Notes: a model not told the origin generated them from the sequence alone. Numbered from the stretch's first letter, positions 52,323 to 62,385 are shown. The stretch: DNA of 64,000 nt from Moraxella haemolytica (GCF_030177935.1 NZ_CP089974.1:1550001-1614000); one strand, 5' to 3'. Numbers and translations: made by a program.

Positions 52323-53078
52323 TTATGATTCATTCGTTACAGGCTCCACTTTAGTTCGCCAAGCGACCGCAAAGCCATTTTTATATCTTAAATCCACCGA
52401 CTGCATACTTGGTAGTTCCGATGCCAAACTACTTTTTAGTAGCGATGCCAAACCAAATAGCTTCTGCTCGGTATTTTCATGATCAACAATCACTCTAAGT
52501 CCATTATTAAAACGAATCAGCCATGTTTGCCTTGAAGTTAGTGTAACATCTTGAGCAATCAATCCCAAAGGAGAGAACCACTCATTGATTCGCCGCATCT
52601 GCTTCATCATATGCTGTGCGTCTTTTGCGTGGGTACTGTATAAATTGACAAGCGACTCATTCATCAATTCACGCTCATCAGCCGGCACAAAAACCTCTCC
52701 ATTTGCATCAAGCAAATGCTGACTACCAAAGTTTGCTACCGCCCGCCTTGGAATAACAGACACCACCACGCCTTTCTGCCAGTCTCTTTTGACACTAGCA
52801 CTCCCCACCCATGATAACCCAGACACCACTCGATGAATTTTGGTTAAATTTGCCCCAAAAAACTGCATTTCGCCCAGCGAATGGGTTGCCTCTTGTAAAG
52901 ACGCTATCTGTGCTTGGGTTAGGTTGTTCATCTCTAACACAAGCGGTCTAGTCGGAGCTTGATTTGCCGCTCGAAAAATAAAAAACACACTCAACGCAAA
53001 AACAATGCCACTGAGCAGTAAAATCTGCCAGAGCTTAAGCATTGGGCGTGTTTTAAAGGTTTTGATTCGAGCGTTCAT
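52323..53078 (-). CDS. ftsQ: Cell division protein FtsQ
   Basis: The 251-residue bitopic protein has one N-terminal membrane span (LWQILLLSGIVFALSVFFIF) and a periplasmic POTRA and beta domain. The conserved part is visible in VSGLSWVGSASVKRDWQKGV and WLIRFNNGLRVIVDHENTEQ, with LRYKNGFAVAW near the end. FtsQ links FtsZ-ring proteins to FtsL and FtsB. It lies between ddl and ftsA as in relatives. Confidence 0.9.
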   Translation of the reverse strand: MNARIKTFKTRPMLKLWQILLLSGIVFALSVFFIFRAANQAPTRPLVLEMNNLTQAQIASLQEATHSLGEMQFFGANLTKIHRVVSGLSWVGSASVKRDWQKGVVVSVIPRRAVANFGSQHLLDANGEVFVPADERELMNESLVNLYSTHAKDAQHMMKQMRRINEWFSPLGLIAQDVTLTSRQTWLIRFNNGLRVIVDHENTEQKLFGLASLLKSSLASELPSMQSVDLRYKNGFAVAWRTKVEPVTNES

Positions 53079-53249
53079 GATGCTACTGCCAAATAGAACT
53101 AAAGAAATAGGACAAATTGCATATAGTAGCGTATTTTATCATTATCGCCAAGAAAAATATGGATAAAGCGATGAATTTTTACAACCGGTTACAGTTTCAC
53201 CCCAAGATATGCCAGCGTTTTTTATTTGCTGACACTTTTTTGGACGAAT

Positions 53250-53292
53250 AGCACCCAAAAGCCAACAGATTACCCATTGGCTTTTGGGTGCT
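53250..53292 (-). terminator. Strong hairpin after ddl, no T-run
   Basis: The perfect 16-bp stem AGCACCCAAAAGCCAA / TTGGCTTTTGGGTGCT starts 9 bases past the ddl stop. No T-run follows on the minus strand, so it may slow rather than end transcription or protect the 3' end of the ddl message. Confidence 0.5.
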
Positions 53293-53300
53293 AGCTAGCA

Positions 53301-54221
53301 TCAAACAGTTAAGGTCTGCTCTAAAATCACTATACACAAATCAGCAAAATCCATACCAACCTCCCTTGCCGCCATGGGTACAAGGCTGTGGTCGGTCATG
53401 CCAGGCACAGTATTGATTTCTAACAGATACAATTTGCCATCATCGCCCTTTAAAAAGTCCACACGAGCCCAACCACGGCCACCTATCGCCTCAAAAGCAC
53501 GCTTAGCCAACTCGCCCATTTGCTGTTCTTGCTTGGCGGTTAGATCTGACGGACATTGATAGACGGTGTCATCTCTTAAATACTTGGCTTCATAATCATA
53601 AAACTTGTTCTTTGGAATGATACGAATACTTGGTAAAGCGGTGTCGCCTAGCACTGCCAAAGCATACTCACCGCCTGTAATGGCTTTTTCTGCCAAAATC
53701 TCGCCGTGGTATTGCTTTAAAGTGGGGTACACTTTTGCCAAATCGCCCGCCTGTTCAATCATCACCACCCCCACGCTTGACCCTTCACTGGCAGGCTTGA
53801 CAAAGAGCGGTAAGCCAAAGTCTGTCTCCACCGCCAAAAAATCACTGTCATCTTTTAGCACCACATATGGCACATTTGGCAAACCTAGCGACTGCCAAAC
53901 AAGACGACAACGAAATTTATCCATCGCAATGGCAGACGCCAACACTCCACAACCCGTATAAGGAATGCCAAAGCCATCTAGCACACCCTGCAGGCTGCCA
54001 TCTTCGCCAAAAGTACCATGCAAGACATTAAACACACGGTCATAGTCACGCAGTTTGGAGATATCCATCTCTTTGGGGTCAAAGTGATGAGCATCTACGC
54101 CTTTTGATTGCAAGGCATCAAGTACCGCCTTGCCACTTTTTAAGGAGACTTCTCGCTCGCTACTGCTACCACCGCATACAACGGCGACTTTGCCAAATTT
54201 TTTAATATTAACATCAGTCAT
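53301..54221 (-). CDS. ddl: D-alanine--D-alanine ligase
   Basis: With the ATG at 54221 the product has 306 residues. The ATP-grasp enzyme joins two D-Ala for peptidoglycan. KVAVVCGGSSSEREVSLKSG is the N-terminal signature, and RVDFLKGDDGKLYLLEINTV holds the metal-binding acidic residues. A TTG at 54233 would add four residues and is less likely. It is 57 bases downstream of murC and begins its own sub-unit before the hairpin. Confidence 0.96.
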   Translation of the reverse strand: MTDVNIKKFGKVAVVCGGSSSEREVSLKSGKAVLDALQSKGVDAHHFDPKEMDISKLRDYDRVFNVLHGTFGEDGSLQGVLDGFGIPYTGCGVLASAIAMDKFRCRLVWQSLGLPNVPYVVLKDDSDFLAVETDFGLPLFVKPASEGSSVGVVMIEQAGDLAKVYPTLKQYHGEILAEKAITGGEYALAVLGDTALPSIRIIPKNKFYDYEAKYLRDDTVYQCPSDLTAKQEQQMGELAKRAFEAIGGRGWARVDFLKGDDGKLYLLEINTVPGMTDHSLVPMAAREVGMDFADLCIVILEQTLTV

Positions 54222-54278
54222 AAATTTTTCCAAAATTTAACAATAATTTAAAAATAACCCAAAGTGTTTTAATATGAA

Positions 54279-55730
54279 TTAAAGGTATAGATTATTATCT
54301 CTTAACTCCAAACAAATCTGCCCCACATTGCCCGCCCCTTGCGTGATAAGCAAATCATTGGCATGCAGAGTAACTTTTAGCACTTGAGCGATTTGCTCTT
54401 TATCAGCAACGCTTAGGACAATCGGCTCAACCTGTCCACGCTCACGCAAGGAGCGAGCCAAATCATCGCTTGTCGCCCCCTTAATCGGCTCTTCGCCAGC
54501 ACTGTACACATCAAGCAAAATCAGTTTATCCACCTGCGATAAGACATTGACAAACTCACTAAAACAATCTCGTGTACGACTATAGCGGTGCGGTTGAAAC
54601 ATCATCACCAAACGGCGGTCGGGATAACTTTGGCGAGCCGCTTTAATGGTTGCTTGCACTTCGGCAGGATGATGGCCGTAGTCATCAATAAGCAAAACAT
54701 CGCCCTCTTCATAACTTACCTTAGCCTGCTGTTCAAAACGCCGTCCCACGCCTGCAAATTTGCCCACCGCACGCACAATCGCTTCATCATCTACACCTTC
54801 ATCAGTCGCAAGCGTGATTGCTCCCAACGCATTTAGCACATTGTGTTCGCCAGGAATATTTAGGGTTAAACGAAGTGGCTTTCGGTCTTTACGCAGTACC
54901 GTAAAATGCGTGCAAGTGCCATCCACCAACAAATCCACCGCTTGCACATCATTATGCTCTTGAAAACCAAAGGTCAATACAGGGCGAGCAATGTCATCAA
55001 TCATGCCATACAGCTCTTTATCATCGCCACATACCACCGCCAAGCCATAAAAGGGCATATTGTGCAAAAACTGAATATAGGCCTGCTTTAATTTCTCAAA
55101 GCTACCATCATAGGTATCCATATGGTCTTCGTCAATATTGGTAACGATACATGCCATCGGTCGCAAACTCAAAAAAGACGCATCAGACTCATCCGCTTCT
55201 GCCACAAGGTAACGACTACTACCCAAAGACGCATTCTTACCAGAAGCATTTAATTTGCCACCAATCACATAGGTCGGATCAAGCCCAGCTTCGGTCAGCA
55301 TCATGGTGAGCAGACTGGTGGTCGTGGTCTTGCCATGTGCTCCAGCGACTGCGATGCTATGGCGATATCTCATCAGTTCGCCAAGCATATCAGCACGGCG
55401 AACTACAGGCAAGCGAGCTTGCAAAGCCGTTTGAATCTCAGGATTGGTTTTGTCAATGGCAGATGACACCACAAGCACATCGGCATTTTTGATATTTGAT
55501 GAATCATGTCCGATAAAAACCGCAATGCCCAAACTCTCCAATCGCTTGGTAACAACACTTTCTTTGATGTCTGAGCCTGTAACCGTATAGCCTTGATTGG
55601 CAAGCACTTCAGCAATCCCACACATACCCGCCCCACCAATGCCAACAAAGTGGATAGTGTTAATCCGTCTCATCTCAGGTATTTCAATCAGTTGCTTAGG
55701 TAGAGTCTTGACATTAGTTGAATTTGGCAT
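54279..55730 (-). CDS. murC: UDP-N-acetylmuramate--L-alanine ligase
   Basis: With the ATG at 55730 (AGAGAA upstream) the product has 483 residues; an upstream ATG at 55772 would add 14. The chosen start gives the same spacing to [17 protein letters not shown] as Acinetobacter MurC. The ATP loop [15 protein letters not shown], then [12 protein letters not shown] and [14 protein letters not shown] are standard Mur-ligase motifs. It adds L-Ala to UDP-MurNAc in the cytoplasm. Confidence 0.95.
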   Translation of the reverse strand: MPNSTNVKTLPKQLIEIPEMRRINTIHFVGIGGAGMCGIAEVLANQGYTVTGSDIKESVVTKRLESLGIAVFIGHDSSNIKNADVLVVSSAIDKTNPEIQTALQARLPVVRRADMLGELMRYRHSIAVAGAHGKTTTTSLLTMMLTEAGLDPTYVIGGKLNASGKNASLGSSRYLVAEADESDASFLSLRPMACIVTNIDEDHMDTYDGSFEKLKQAYIQFLHNMPFYGLAVVCGDDKELYGMIDDIARPVLTFGFQEHNDVQAVDLLVDGTCTHFTVLRKDRKPLRLTLNIPGEHNVLNALGAITLATDEGVDDEAIVRAVGKFAGVGRRFEQQAKVSYEEGDVLLIDDYGHHPAEVQATIKAARQSYPDRRLVMMFQPHRYSRTRDCFSEFVNVLSQVDKLILLDVYSAGEEPIKGATSDDLARSLRERGQVEPIVLSVADKEQIAQVLKVTLHANDLLITQGAGNVGQICLELRDNNLYL

Positions 55731-55983
55731 AATTTTTCTCTTTTTGGCTATCAAATAAGGTTGGTCAGTCATTTTATCTTGATAATTTTATTTAGACAAA
55801 TTTAATTTATTTAAACGAATTTAAACAATCATCTGAGCAGGTTTACAATAGCCACATATATTTAAAATTGTTCAAAAAGCAAGAATGGTCCATTTATTCA
55901 AATATGACGATTTAATAAAGGGCAAGTTACACCCCATCAAGCTCATCTAATGGCGTATTTATCTGCAATCTAAGTTTTTAAAA

Positions 55984-56508
55984 TCAAAAACGATAAGTAT
56001 AAACCGCATGATTGATAATCCGACCATTGACATTTTCATTATTGGCGATAATACCACAAAACTCAAATCCCAATCGCTCAGCGACTTTTCGGCTTGGGGT
56101 GTTATGCTCACCTGCTTTGATATCCACCACAACCATACCATAAATATTTTTAGCAATATCCATCATCGCACGCACTGCAAGAGTCATCACGCCACGCCCT
56201 TGATAATCTTGGTGTAGCCAATAGCCAATTTCTGCTTTTTTAAGATGATGATAAATATTATTTAAACTCACCGCCCCAATAATCTTATTATCATGGATAA
56301 TATGGGTATGAATAGCCTTATCATCAGCATACTGATGCAAGGCAAATTTAACAAACTCACCATAACTATTTTCGCTAAAATGATTCGCCCAAGGTAGCCA
56401 TTTTCCCAAATATTCTTTTTGAGCATTGACAATATCAGCCATCTGACTAGCAAATGATGAATGCACCAAGGTTAGGCTTAATTCGTCATCAATTTCATAA
56501 TAAAACAT
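55984..56508 (-). CDS. GNAT-family N-acetyltransferase, RimL-like
   Basis: The 174-residue product is a GNAT acetyltransferase of the RimJ/RimL type. The acetyl-CoA loop YWLHQDYQGRGVMTLAVRAM (Q/R-x-x-G-x-G/A) and SRKVAERLGFEFCGII near the C-terminus are diagnostic. It probably acetylates a protein N-terminus or small amine. It lies between murG and murC on the same strand, a position usually empty in this cluster, so it looks like an insertion. Its own base composition is slightly richer in AT than the mur genes. Confidence 0.88.
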   Translation of the reverse strand: MFYYEIDDELSLTLVHSSFASQMADIVNAQKEYLGKWLPWANHFSENSYGEFVKFALHQYADDKAIHTHIIHDNKIIGAVSLNNIYHHLKKAEIGYWLHQDYQGRGVMTLAVRAMMDIAKNIYGMVVVDIKAGEHNTPSRKVAERLGFEFCGIIANNENVNGRIINHAVYTYRF

Positions 56509-56535
56509 TTTATTAGTCCCTTAAAATTAACCAGA

Positions 56536-57621
56536 TTATTCTTTAATCACACGCTCCACAATATCCGCCACTTGTTTGGTGGTGTCCGCCTTAGCAAAAG
56601 CTCGGGCGTTATTTGCCATATCTAGGCATTGCTTACGGTCAAGACTACCCAAAATCTTTGCCAATCTTTTGCCTGATAGTTCATTTTGGGGCAATAAAAT
56701 CCCTGCTCCATTATCAGTCAAGGTTTTGGCATTAAAAGTTTGATGGTCATCAACCGCAGTTGGCAAGGGAATAAAAATGGGTGCAATGCCCACACTGGCA
56801 ATCTCACTCACTGTCAATGCTCCAGCACGACAAACAATCACATCCGCCCACGCATAAGCCGCTGCCATATCATCAATGAATGGCAGTACCTCAAAGACAT
56901 GAATACTGGTATCAATCCCTACTTGTGAATAAGCAATTAACATATCGTCATGATGGTCCTTACCACATTGATGTTTGATGGTTAAAGGCTTATCAGATAA
57001 CTTTAACAATGCCACCACCGCATCATTAATCGCCTTCGCTCCCAGTGAACCACCCACAACCAGCACTTTTAGCGAAGAGACATCACTTACATCATAGCGT
57101 AAGTGCGGTGGTGCCACCTGAGTAATATCAGCACGCACAGGATTGCCCACCGTTATCAATCTCTTGCCAAAACCACCATTGAACGCCCCATCAAAAGCCT
57201 GCAGCACTTTATCGGCATAGCGAGCCAGGTTCTTATTGCTCATACCAACAATGGCATTTTGTTCATGGATGATGAGTGGTTTTTTGGCGATTTTTGCTGC
57301 CAGACCGCCAGGTGCAGTAACATAGCCACCAAAGCCCATCACCACATCGATGTGGTGCGTCTCAATAACTTTTTTGGCATTCATCACTGCCTTAAAGAGC
57401 ATCAATGGCAGCTTGACCAAACGAGCAATTCCCTTGCCACGCAGACCTTGCATTTGCACATGATGCATCTGATATCCATGCTTTGCCACCAACTCGTTTT
57501 CCATGCCTGTAGGCGTACCCAACCAATGTATCGTTGCACCCCGTTTGGCAAGCTCGTCTGCCACCGCCAATGCAGGAAAAATATGTCCGCCTGTGCCTGC
57601 TGCCATCATCAAAATATTCAT
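56536..57621 (-). CDS. murG: UDP-GlcNAc:lipid I GlcNAc transferase
   Basis: With the ATG at 57621 the product has 361 residues; an ATG at 57627 adds two. MurG converts lipid I to lipid II at the inner face of the membrane. MMAAGTGGHIFPALAVADEL is the N-terminal G-loop, GGSLGAKAINDAV is the second G-loop, and VCRAGALTVSEIASVG with FIPLPTAVDDHQTFNAK binds UDP-GlcNAc. It is the first gene of the local division/wall cluster. Confidence 0.96.
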   Translation of the reverse strand: MNILMMAAGTGGHIFPALAVADELAKRGATIHWLGTPTGMENELVAKHGYQMHHVQMQGLRGKGIARLVKLPLMLFKAVMNAKKVIETHHIDVVMGFGGYVTAPGGLAAKIAKKPLIIHEQNAIVGMSNKNLARYADKVLQAFDGAFNGGFGKRLITVGNPVRADITQVAPPHLRYDVSDVSSLKVLVVGGSLGAKAINDAVVALLKLSDKPLTIKHQCGKDHHDDMLIAYSQVGIDTSIHVFEVLPFIDDMAAAYAWADVIVCRAGALTVSEIASVGIAPIFIPLPTAVDDHQTFNAKTLTDNGAGILLPQNELSGKRLAKILGSLDRKQCLDMANNARAFAKADTTKQVADIVERVIKE

Positions 57622-57864
57622 AAGCATTCAATCTTTTTAAGTTCTAATATACAGAAGATAATACCTCTAGGTTAATTTGGTATTTTGAAACAAAATGTCA
57701 ATAAATACAAGAAAAATTTATACGCCTTACAATTTTTCATCAAATATGCATCATTAAGACAGTTTCCCCACCAAATCACCAAAATGATACCAATATCGAC
57801 CTCATCTTATCCTAATATCCGTCATTGCAAAAATCAATAAACAAAACTGCACAAATGTCATTAA

Positions 57865-57888
57865 AAAAGAGCGAATGACCGCCCTTTT
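57865..57888 (-). terminator. Terminator after gshB
   Basis: The stem AAAAGGGCG / CGCTCTTTT (one G-U pair) is followed by a T-run on the minus strand, about 23 bases past the gshB stop. Confidence 0.75.
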
Positions 57889-57910
57889 AGAAACAAATCA
57901 GCCAATTTTA

Positions 57911-58861
57911 TTAGCCAACCAAACTCTCAATAAACGACACAAAATCCACCGCAATCTGCGTCCCACATTGATCATCTATCTCACGCACGCAAGTTGGGCT
58001 GGTTACATTAATTTCGGTGATAAACCCACCAATGACATCAAGCCCCACAAAGTACAAACCCTTTTTCAAAAGAATGGGGGCGACTTCATTGGCAAGTGCT
58101 CGTTCACGCTCGGTTAGCGGCATCGCTACGCCAGTTCCGCCTGCTGCCAAGTTACCCCGAGTCTCACCTGTCATTGGAATGCGTGCCAAGCAGTAATCCA
58201 CCACCTTGCCACCAACAATCAAAATGCGTTTATCACCCTCTGTAATGGCAGGAATGAACTTTTGTGCCATGATTGGCAAGTTCTCATTTTGTGTCAATAA
58301 CTCCAAAGTCGCCCCAATGTTAGGACTATCCGTCATCAAACGAAAAATCCCCATGCCCCCCATGCCATCAAGTGGCTTAACAATCACATCATGGTGTGTT
58401 TTAATAAACTCACGAAGATGCGATTGTTTTTGACTGACGACCGTTGGCGTCATCAGGTGAGGAAACTGAGTGGCAAAAAGTTTTTCATTGCACTCTTTAA
58501 CACTTGTTGGATCGTTAACCACCAACACCCCTGCTCGTTTGGCAAAATCCAACAAATACAACGCATACAAAAATCTCATATCAAAAGGCGGATCTTTACG
58601 CATTAAAATCACATCAAAATCAGTCTCTTTGACGGTGTTTTTATCGCCCAGTTCATAAAAATTGTCAGGGTTTTTAAAAACTTGTAATGATTGACAATCA
58701 ATCATCAATTCGCCATTATTGAGCCATAAATCACCAATTTGACAATAATTTAAAGAATGATTTTTATCGCTAATCGCCCACGCTATTGCAAGGGTAGAGT
58801 CTTTTTTGTAGTTAATGGAAGCGATGTCATCCATAATAACCAAAAAATTTAATGTTTTCAT
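57911..58861 (-). CDS. gshB: Glutathione synthetase
   Basis: With the ATG at 58861 the product has 316 residues. The ATP-grasp enzyme joins gamma-Glu-Cys and Gly. The N-terminus MKTLNFLVIMDDIASINYKK, the substrate segment LMRKDPPFDMRFLYALYL and the metal/ATP region GLDVIGGFITEINVTSP are diagnostic. It starts three bases after the pyrE stop, so the two are co-translated. Confidence 0.95.
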   Translation of the reverse strand: MKTLNFLVIMDDIASINYKKDSTLAIAWAISDKNHSLNYCQIGDLWLNNGELMIDCQSLQVFKNPDNFYELGDKNTVKETDFDVILMRKDPPFDMRFLYALYLLDFAKRAGVLVVNDPTSVKECNEKLFATQFPHLMTPTVVSQKQSHLREFIKTHHDVIVKPLDGMGGMGIFRLMTDSPNIGATLELLTQNENLPIMAQKFIPAITEGDKRILIVGGKVVDYCLARIPMTGETRGNLAAGGTGVAMPLTERERALANEVAPILLKKGLYFVGLDVIGGFITEINVTSPTCVREIDDQCGTQIAVDFVSFIESLVG

Positions 58862-58864
58862 CAA

Positions 58865-59506
58865 TTATACCCCATATTCTTGGCGGTAGGCTTGCATTTT
58901 CACCAAGCACTCACTTTCGCCCTTATCTTGCAAAAATGCAATAATATCATCAATATCCACTAAAGAAAACACAGGTACACCAAAGTCATCTTTAATCTGC
59001 TGTACCGCCGAACGCCTATCCTGACCACATTCTTTACGGTCAAGTGCGATAACAATCCCAGCAAGGCTCGCTCCTGCATTCTTTAAAATCTCAACCACTT
59101 CTCGCACCGCTGTTCCTGCAGTCATCACATCATCTATGACCCATACTTTTTTGCCTGCCAAATCTGCCCCAACAAGATTTCCTCCCTCACCATGGGTTTT
59201 GGCTTCTTTGCGATTATAACCCCAATCAACATCAATACCATGCGAACGCCACAGCGTTTGTGCTGTCGTTGCCACAAAAGGAATACCCTTATATGCCGCC
59301 CCAAAAATTGTGGGGTTCTTATCCTTTAGTTCATTTGCCAAGATACTAGCATAACCATTTGATAGCATGTCCAACGCCTTACCATTTGATAGCAGACCTG
59401 CATTAAAAAAATAGGGACTAACCCGTCCTGATTTTAGGATAAACTCACCAAACTTTAAGACACCGCAATCAAGCAAAAGCTGAATAAACTCATTTTTATC
59501 AAACAT
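58865..59506 (-). CDS. pyrE: Orotate phosphoribosyltransferase
   Basis: The 213-residue enzyme makes OMP from orotate and PRPP in pyrimidine synthesis. The PRPP loop VWVIDDVMTAGTAVREVVEI near residue 120 and the substrate region FGAAYKGIPFVATTAQTL are diagnostic. It forms an operon with gshB. The tsf terminator lies upstream, so pyrE needs its own promoter in the 75 bases before its start. Confidence 0.96.
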   Translation of the reverse strand: MFDKNEFIQLLLDCGVLKFGEFILKSGRVSPYFFNAGLLSNGKALDMLSNGYASILANELKDKNPTIFGAAYKGIPFVATTAQTLWRSHGIDVDWGYNRKEAKTHGEGGNLVGADLAGKKVWVIDDVMTAGTAVREVVEILKNAGASLAGIVIALDRKECGQDRRSAVQQIKDDFGVPVFSLVDIDDIIAFLQDKGESECLVKMQAYRQEYGV

Positions 59507-59582
59507 AAAAACTCCAAAAATCTAAATCCAAGAACATTGTACCTTGTTTTGGGTTATTTTACCCTAATTTTGCCAAATTTAT

Positions 59583-59622
59583 ACAATAAAAAACGCACCA
59601 ACATGGGTGCGTTTTTTATTGT
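59583..59622 (-). terminator. Terminator after tsf
   Basis: A long stem ACAATAAAAAACGCACC / GGTGCGTTTTTTATTGT with a short loop lies 18 bases past the tsf stop. Internal A/T runs make it effective in both directions. Confidence 0.9.
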
Positions 59623-59639
59623 ATGGCATAAACCAAAGA

Positions 59640-60518
59640 TTAGCCTTGAGCTGCAGCTTGAGCTGCAGCAACTTCAGCAGCAAAGTCTTCTTGCTTTTTC
59701 TCAATGCCTTCGCCAACTTCTAGACGCTTAAAGCTAATGACGGTTGCATTCTCAGCTTTTAACACATCACCAACTTTCTTATCATTATCAATAACATAAG
59801 GCTGATTAACCAAAGTAACTTCATTTAGGTACTTTTGAACACCACCGGTAATCATTTTTTCAATTACCGTTTCTGGTTTACCTGACTCTTTCGCTTTAGC
59901 TTCAATGATATCTTTTTCACGAGCCAAAATGTCAGCAGGCACACCTTCTTCATTAACTGCTAATGGGTTAAAGGCAGCAACTTGCATGGCAACAGCTTTA
60001 CCAAGCTCTTCTGAACCACCTTCATAAGAAACAACAACACCAATACGCAGACCGTGACGGTAAGCAGCTAGGTTTGCACCTTCAATAACTTCGGCACGAC
60101 GAATTTGGATATTTTCACCAATTTTTTGTACCAAAGCCACACGGGCTTCTTCTACACTAACACCGGCTTCGTACTCTAAACCAGAAATGGTTTCTACATC
60201 TGTAGTGTTGTTTGCCAAGGCCAATTCAGCAACTTTATTAGCAAATGCGGTAAAGCTTTCGTCTTTCGCAACGAAATCAGTTTGGCAGTTTACTTCTAGC
60301 AACAATGCTTTGCCAGTAGTTTGTGCAATGATGATAGCTCCATCAGCAGCGATATTACCTGCTTTTTTGGCAGCCTTAGCTTGACCTGATTTGCGTAGGT
60401 TGTCAATAGCAAGTTCGATATCGCCACCTGCTTCTTCTAGGGCTTTTTTACATTCCATCATGCCCAAGCCAGTACGCTCACGCAATTCTTTAACCAGTGA
60501 TGCAGAAATTTGAGTCAT
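59640..60518 (-). CDS. tsf: Elongation factor Ts
   Basis: With the ATG at 60518 (AAGG upstream) the product has 292 residues; an in-frame upstream start is rejected. EF-Ts exchanges GDP on EF-Tu. [19 protein letters not shown] and [17 protein letters not shown] are the N-terminal signature and the EF-Tu-contacting [12 protein letters not shown] is present. It follows rpsB, the usual order, with a hairpin between them. Confidence 0.97.
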   Translation of the reverse strand: MTQISASLVKELRERTGLGMMECKKALEEAGGDIELAIDNLRKSGQAKAAKKAGNIAADGAIIIAQTTGKALLLEVNCQTDFVAKDESFTAFANKVAELALANNTTDVETISGLEYEAGVSVEEARVALVQKIGENIQIRRAEVIEGANLAAYRHGLRIGVVVSYEGGSEELGKAVAMQVAAFNPLAVNEEGVPADILAREKDIIEAKAKESGKPETVIEKMITGGVQKYLNEVTLVNQPYVIDNDKKVGDVLKAENATVISFKRLEVGEGIEKKQEDFAAEVAAAQAAAQG

Positions 60519-60586
60519 GGTAATTACCTTTTTACAATTCAATTAAAATAGCAACAATCACAGTGATTGTGGGCAAATTTATCAAA

Positions 60587-60622
60587 AAAGGCGTGAACGA
60601 TACTACAGACATTCACGCCTTT
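60587..60622 (-). terminator. Attenuating hairpin between rpsB and tsf
   Basis: The 11-bp stem AAAGGCGTGAA / TTCACGCCTTT lies 17 bases past the rpsB stop. Partial termination here would lower tsf relative to rpsB. An 8-bp inverted repeat (ACAATCAC / GTGATTGT, 60554-60570) lies nearer tsf. Confidence 0.75.
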
Positions 60623-60639
60623 ACAATAATCTTTAGTGA

Positions 60640-61392
60640 TTATTCAGCTTGCTCGGCGTTGGCTTCTTGAGCTTGCTCACCGCCCTTGCCTTGGGTTTTG
60701 GCATACTCTTTGCCAGCAATGATAGAGTCCGCCATTGCAGTTGCGTATAGGCTTACTGCACGAATAGCATCATCATTTGCTGCGATGACATAGTCAACAT
60801 TGTCAGGATTAGAGTTAGTATCAACGATACCGATGACTGGAATACCAAGATTTTTTGCTTCTTTGATGGCGATGGCTTCATGGTCCACATCAATAACAAA
60901 CAATGCGTCAGGTAGCCCACCCATCTCTTTGATACCGCCTAATGCACGCTCCAGCTTCTCCATATCACGAGTACGCTCAAGTGCTTCACGCTTAGTCAGT
61001 TTAGCGAAAGTGCCATCTTCAGCCTGTTTTTCAAGCTCTTTTAGGCGAGTGATAGACTGACGAATGGTTTTCCAGTTAGTTAGAGTACCACCTAACCAAC
61101 GATGATCAATGTATGGCATACCAGCACGCTGTGCTTGCTCACGAATAACACCACTTGCCGCACGCTTAGTACCAACAAATAGAATCTTATTGCGATTAGC
61201 AGCTTGTTGGTTAGCAAAGTTCAATGCTTCATTGAACTGCTTAACAGTATGTTCAAGATTGATGATGTGAATGCCGTTGCGAGCACCAAAAATGTATTGA
61301 TTCATTTTTGGGTTCCAGTAACGAGTTTGGTGACCAAAGTGAGCACCAGCTTCTAGCAAATCACGCATTGAAACTTGAGTAGAATTTGACAT
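60640..61392 (-). CDS. rpsB: 30S ribosomal protein S2
   Basis: The 250-residue protein starts [20 protein letters not shown] and carries [20 protein letters not shown] and [17 protein letters not shown], all standard for S2. The C-terminus is Gln/Glu/Ala-rich. The 220-base leader before it contains TAATTAT-type -10 sequence and could fold into an S2-binding control element, as rpsB leaders do in other bacteria. That part is inference. Confidence 0.98.
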   Translation of the reverse strand: MSNSTQVSMRDLLEAGAHFGHQTRYWNPKMNQYIFGARNGIHIINLEHTVKQFNEALNFANQQAANRNKILFVGTKRAASGVIREQAQRAGMPYIDHRWLGGTLTNWKTIRQSITRLKELEKQAEDGTFAKLTKREALERTRDMEKLERALGGIKEMGGLPDALFVIDVDHEAIAIKEAKNLGIPVIGIVDTNSNPDNVDYVIAANDDAIRAVSLYATAMADSIIAGKEYAKTQGKGGEQAQEANAEQAE

Positions 61393-61613
61393 ATTAAATC
61401 CTTAAAAAAGATTGGGTTACGCCTCCACGAAAGTAAAATACCGAATCTATGTGCACGCATTCACTAATACTAGCAAATTAATCAAGCCCATAAACACCCC
61501 GATATTCCATGCTTAAAAGCAACCTTCGTGTGTGTATTGTTGAAATAAATTATCTATCTAAAAATAGACGAATAATTATAACAAATAATATATATTAAAT
61601 CAATGCTTTAATT

Positions 61614-62084
61614 TTAAGGCATTACAGATAAAGACTTGCACCCTGCTGGACTATATTCTGCATCAACATCAGTAGCACAACTCCAAACACCCTTATTATC
61701 ACGCGTCCAAATGATTTTTTTGTTATGTAGCATGCTTGCAGCATCCTGACCTAGAACAGCTTCAATTTTTGATGTATCGCTCAAACTTACCGTCAATCCC
61801 GACTGCCCTGTTTGAGCATGAGTATCGCCACCAGCAGAGGTCATGCCACTATCCGCAATCAAGTTGCTTTTTGTCCAACCCAATTGACATTCACTACCTT
61901 TACTACCCTGCAATAGGCAGATATCCACCGAACTTCGCAGCTGGCTAATTTCCATTGTAACACGACTTACTTGTGCAACAGCAATGCGACTTTGAAACTG
62001 AGGAATTGCGAACATTGCCAGCACACCAATAATCACAATAACAATCAATAATTCAATTAAGGTAAATCCTTTTTGATTAATCAT
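61614..62084 (-). CDS. Type IV pilin-like protein
   Basis: The 156-residue prepilin has a 6-residue leader MINQKG cut before F, then FTLIELLIVIVIIGVLAMFA with the required Glu at position 5 of the mature protein. The globular part has cysteines at CLLQGSKGSECQLGW and, near the C-terminus, WSCATDVDAEYSPAGC, which would form the pilin disulfide loop. It could be the major pilin, a minor pilin or a ComP-type DNA-uptake pilin; I cannot say which. It has a near-consensus promoter and stands alone directly after the rRNA operon. Confidence 0.92.
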   Translation of the reverse strand: MINQKGFTLIELLIVIVIIGVLAMFAIPQFQSRIAVAQVSRVTMEISQLRSSVDICLLQGSKGSECQLGWTKSNLIADSGMTSAGGDTHAQTGQSGLTVSLSDTSKIEAVLGQDAASMLHNKKIIWTRDNKGVWSCATDVDAEYSPAGCKSLSVMP

Positions 62085-62114
62085 ACTTCACTCTCATGAA
62101 TATAAAATAATGAC

Positions 62115-62143
62115 ATTATCTTAACTTCGAACCCATAAGTCAA
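62115..62143 (-). promoter_or_regulatory. Near-consensus sigma-70 promoter of the pilin gene
   Basis: On the minus strand TTGACT (62143-62138) and GATAAT (62120-62115) are 17 bases apart, about 30 bases before the pilin ATG. The -35 overlaps the base of the rRNA terminator hairpin. No sigma-54 (-24/-12) site, as used by many pilA genes, is seen. Confidence 0.75.
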
Positions 62144-62170
62144 CCCCCTCACATTCCTGCAAGGGGGGTT
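62142..62170 (-). terminator. Probable terminator of the rRNA operon
   Basis: A GC-rich stem AACCCCC / GGGGGTT with a 15-base loop lies 12 bases past the 5S 3' end. Few T bases follow, so some read-through into the pilin gene is possible. Confidence 0.6.
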
Positions 62171-62181
62171 TGAAATAAGGT

Positions 62182-62294
62182 GCTGACGATGACCTACTCT
62201 CACATGGGCGAACCACACTACCATCGGCGCTAAGACATTTCACTTCTGAGTTCGGGAAGGGATCAGGTGGTTCCATCTTGCTATTGTCGTCAGC
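62182..62294 (-). rRNA. rrf: 5S ribosomal RNA
   Basis: About 113 bases match the reverse complement of bacterial 5S rRNA, with GCTGACGAC at the 5' end and the complementary GTCGTCAGC-type 3' end closing helix I. Internal segments (GAACTCAGAAGTGAAATG, CCCATGTGAGAGTAGG) are conserved 5S sequence. Confidence 0.95.
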
Positions 62295-62385
62295 GTAAAA
62301 GGATTAACAACGCTGTATGAGTCTGTTTTTTTATTTTTATTCAAGATTGATTCAAGCTTGTTAGGTAAAATCTTTACACTTACTT

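Noticed and set aside
62163-62168. G6 run near the rRNA terminator as a phase-variable tract
   Set aside because: It is part of the terminator stem, lies outside any reading frame and is short.
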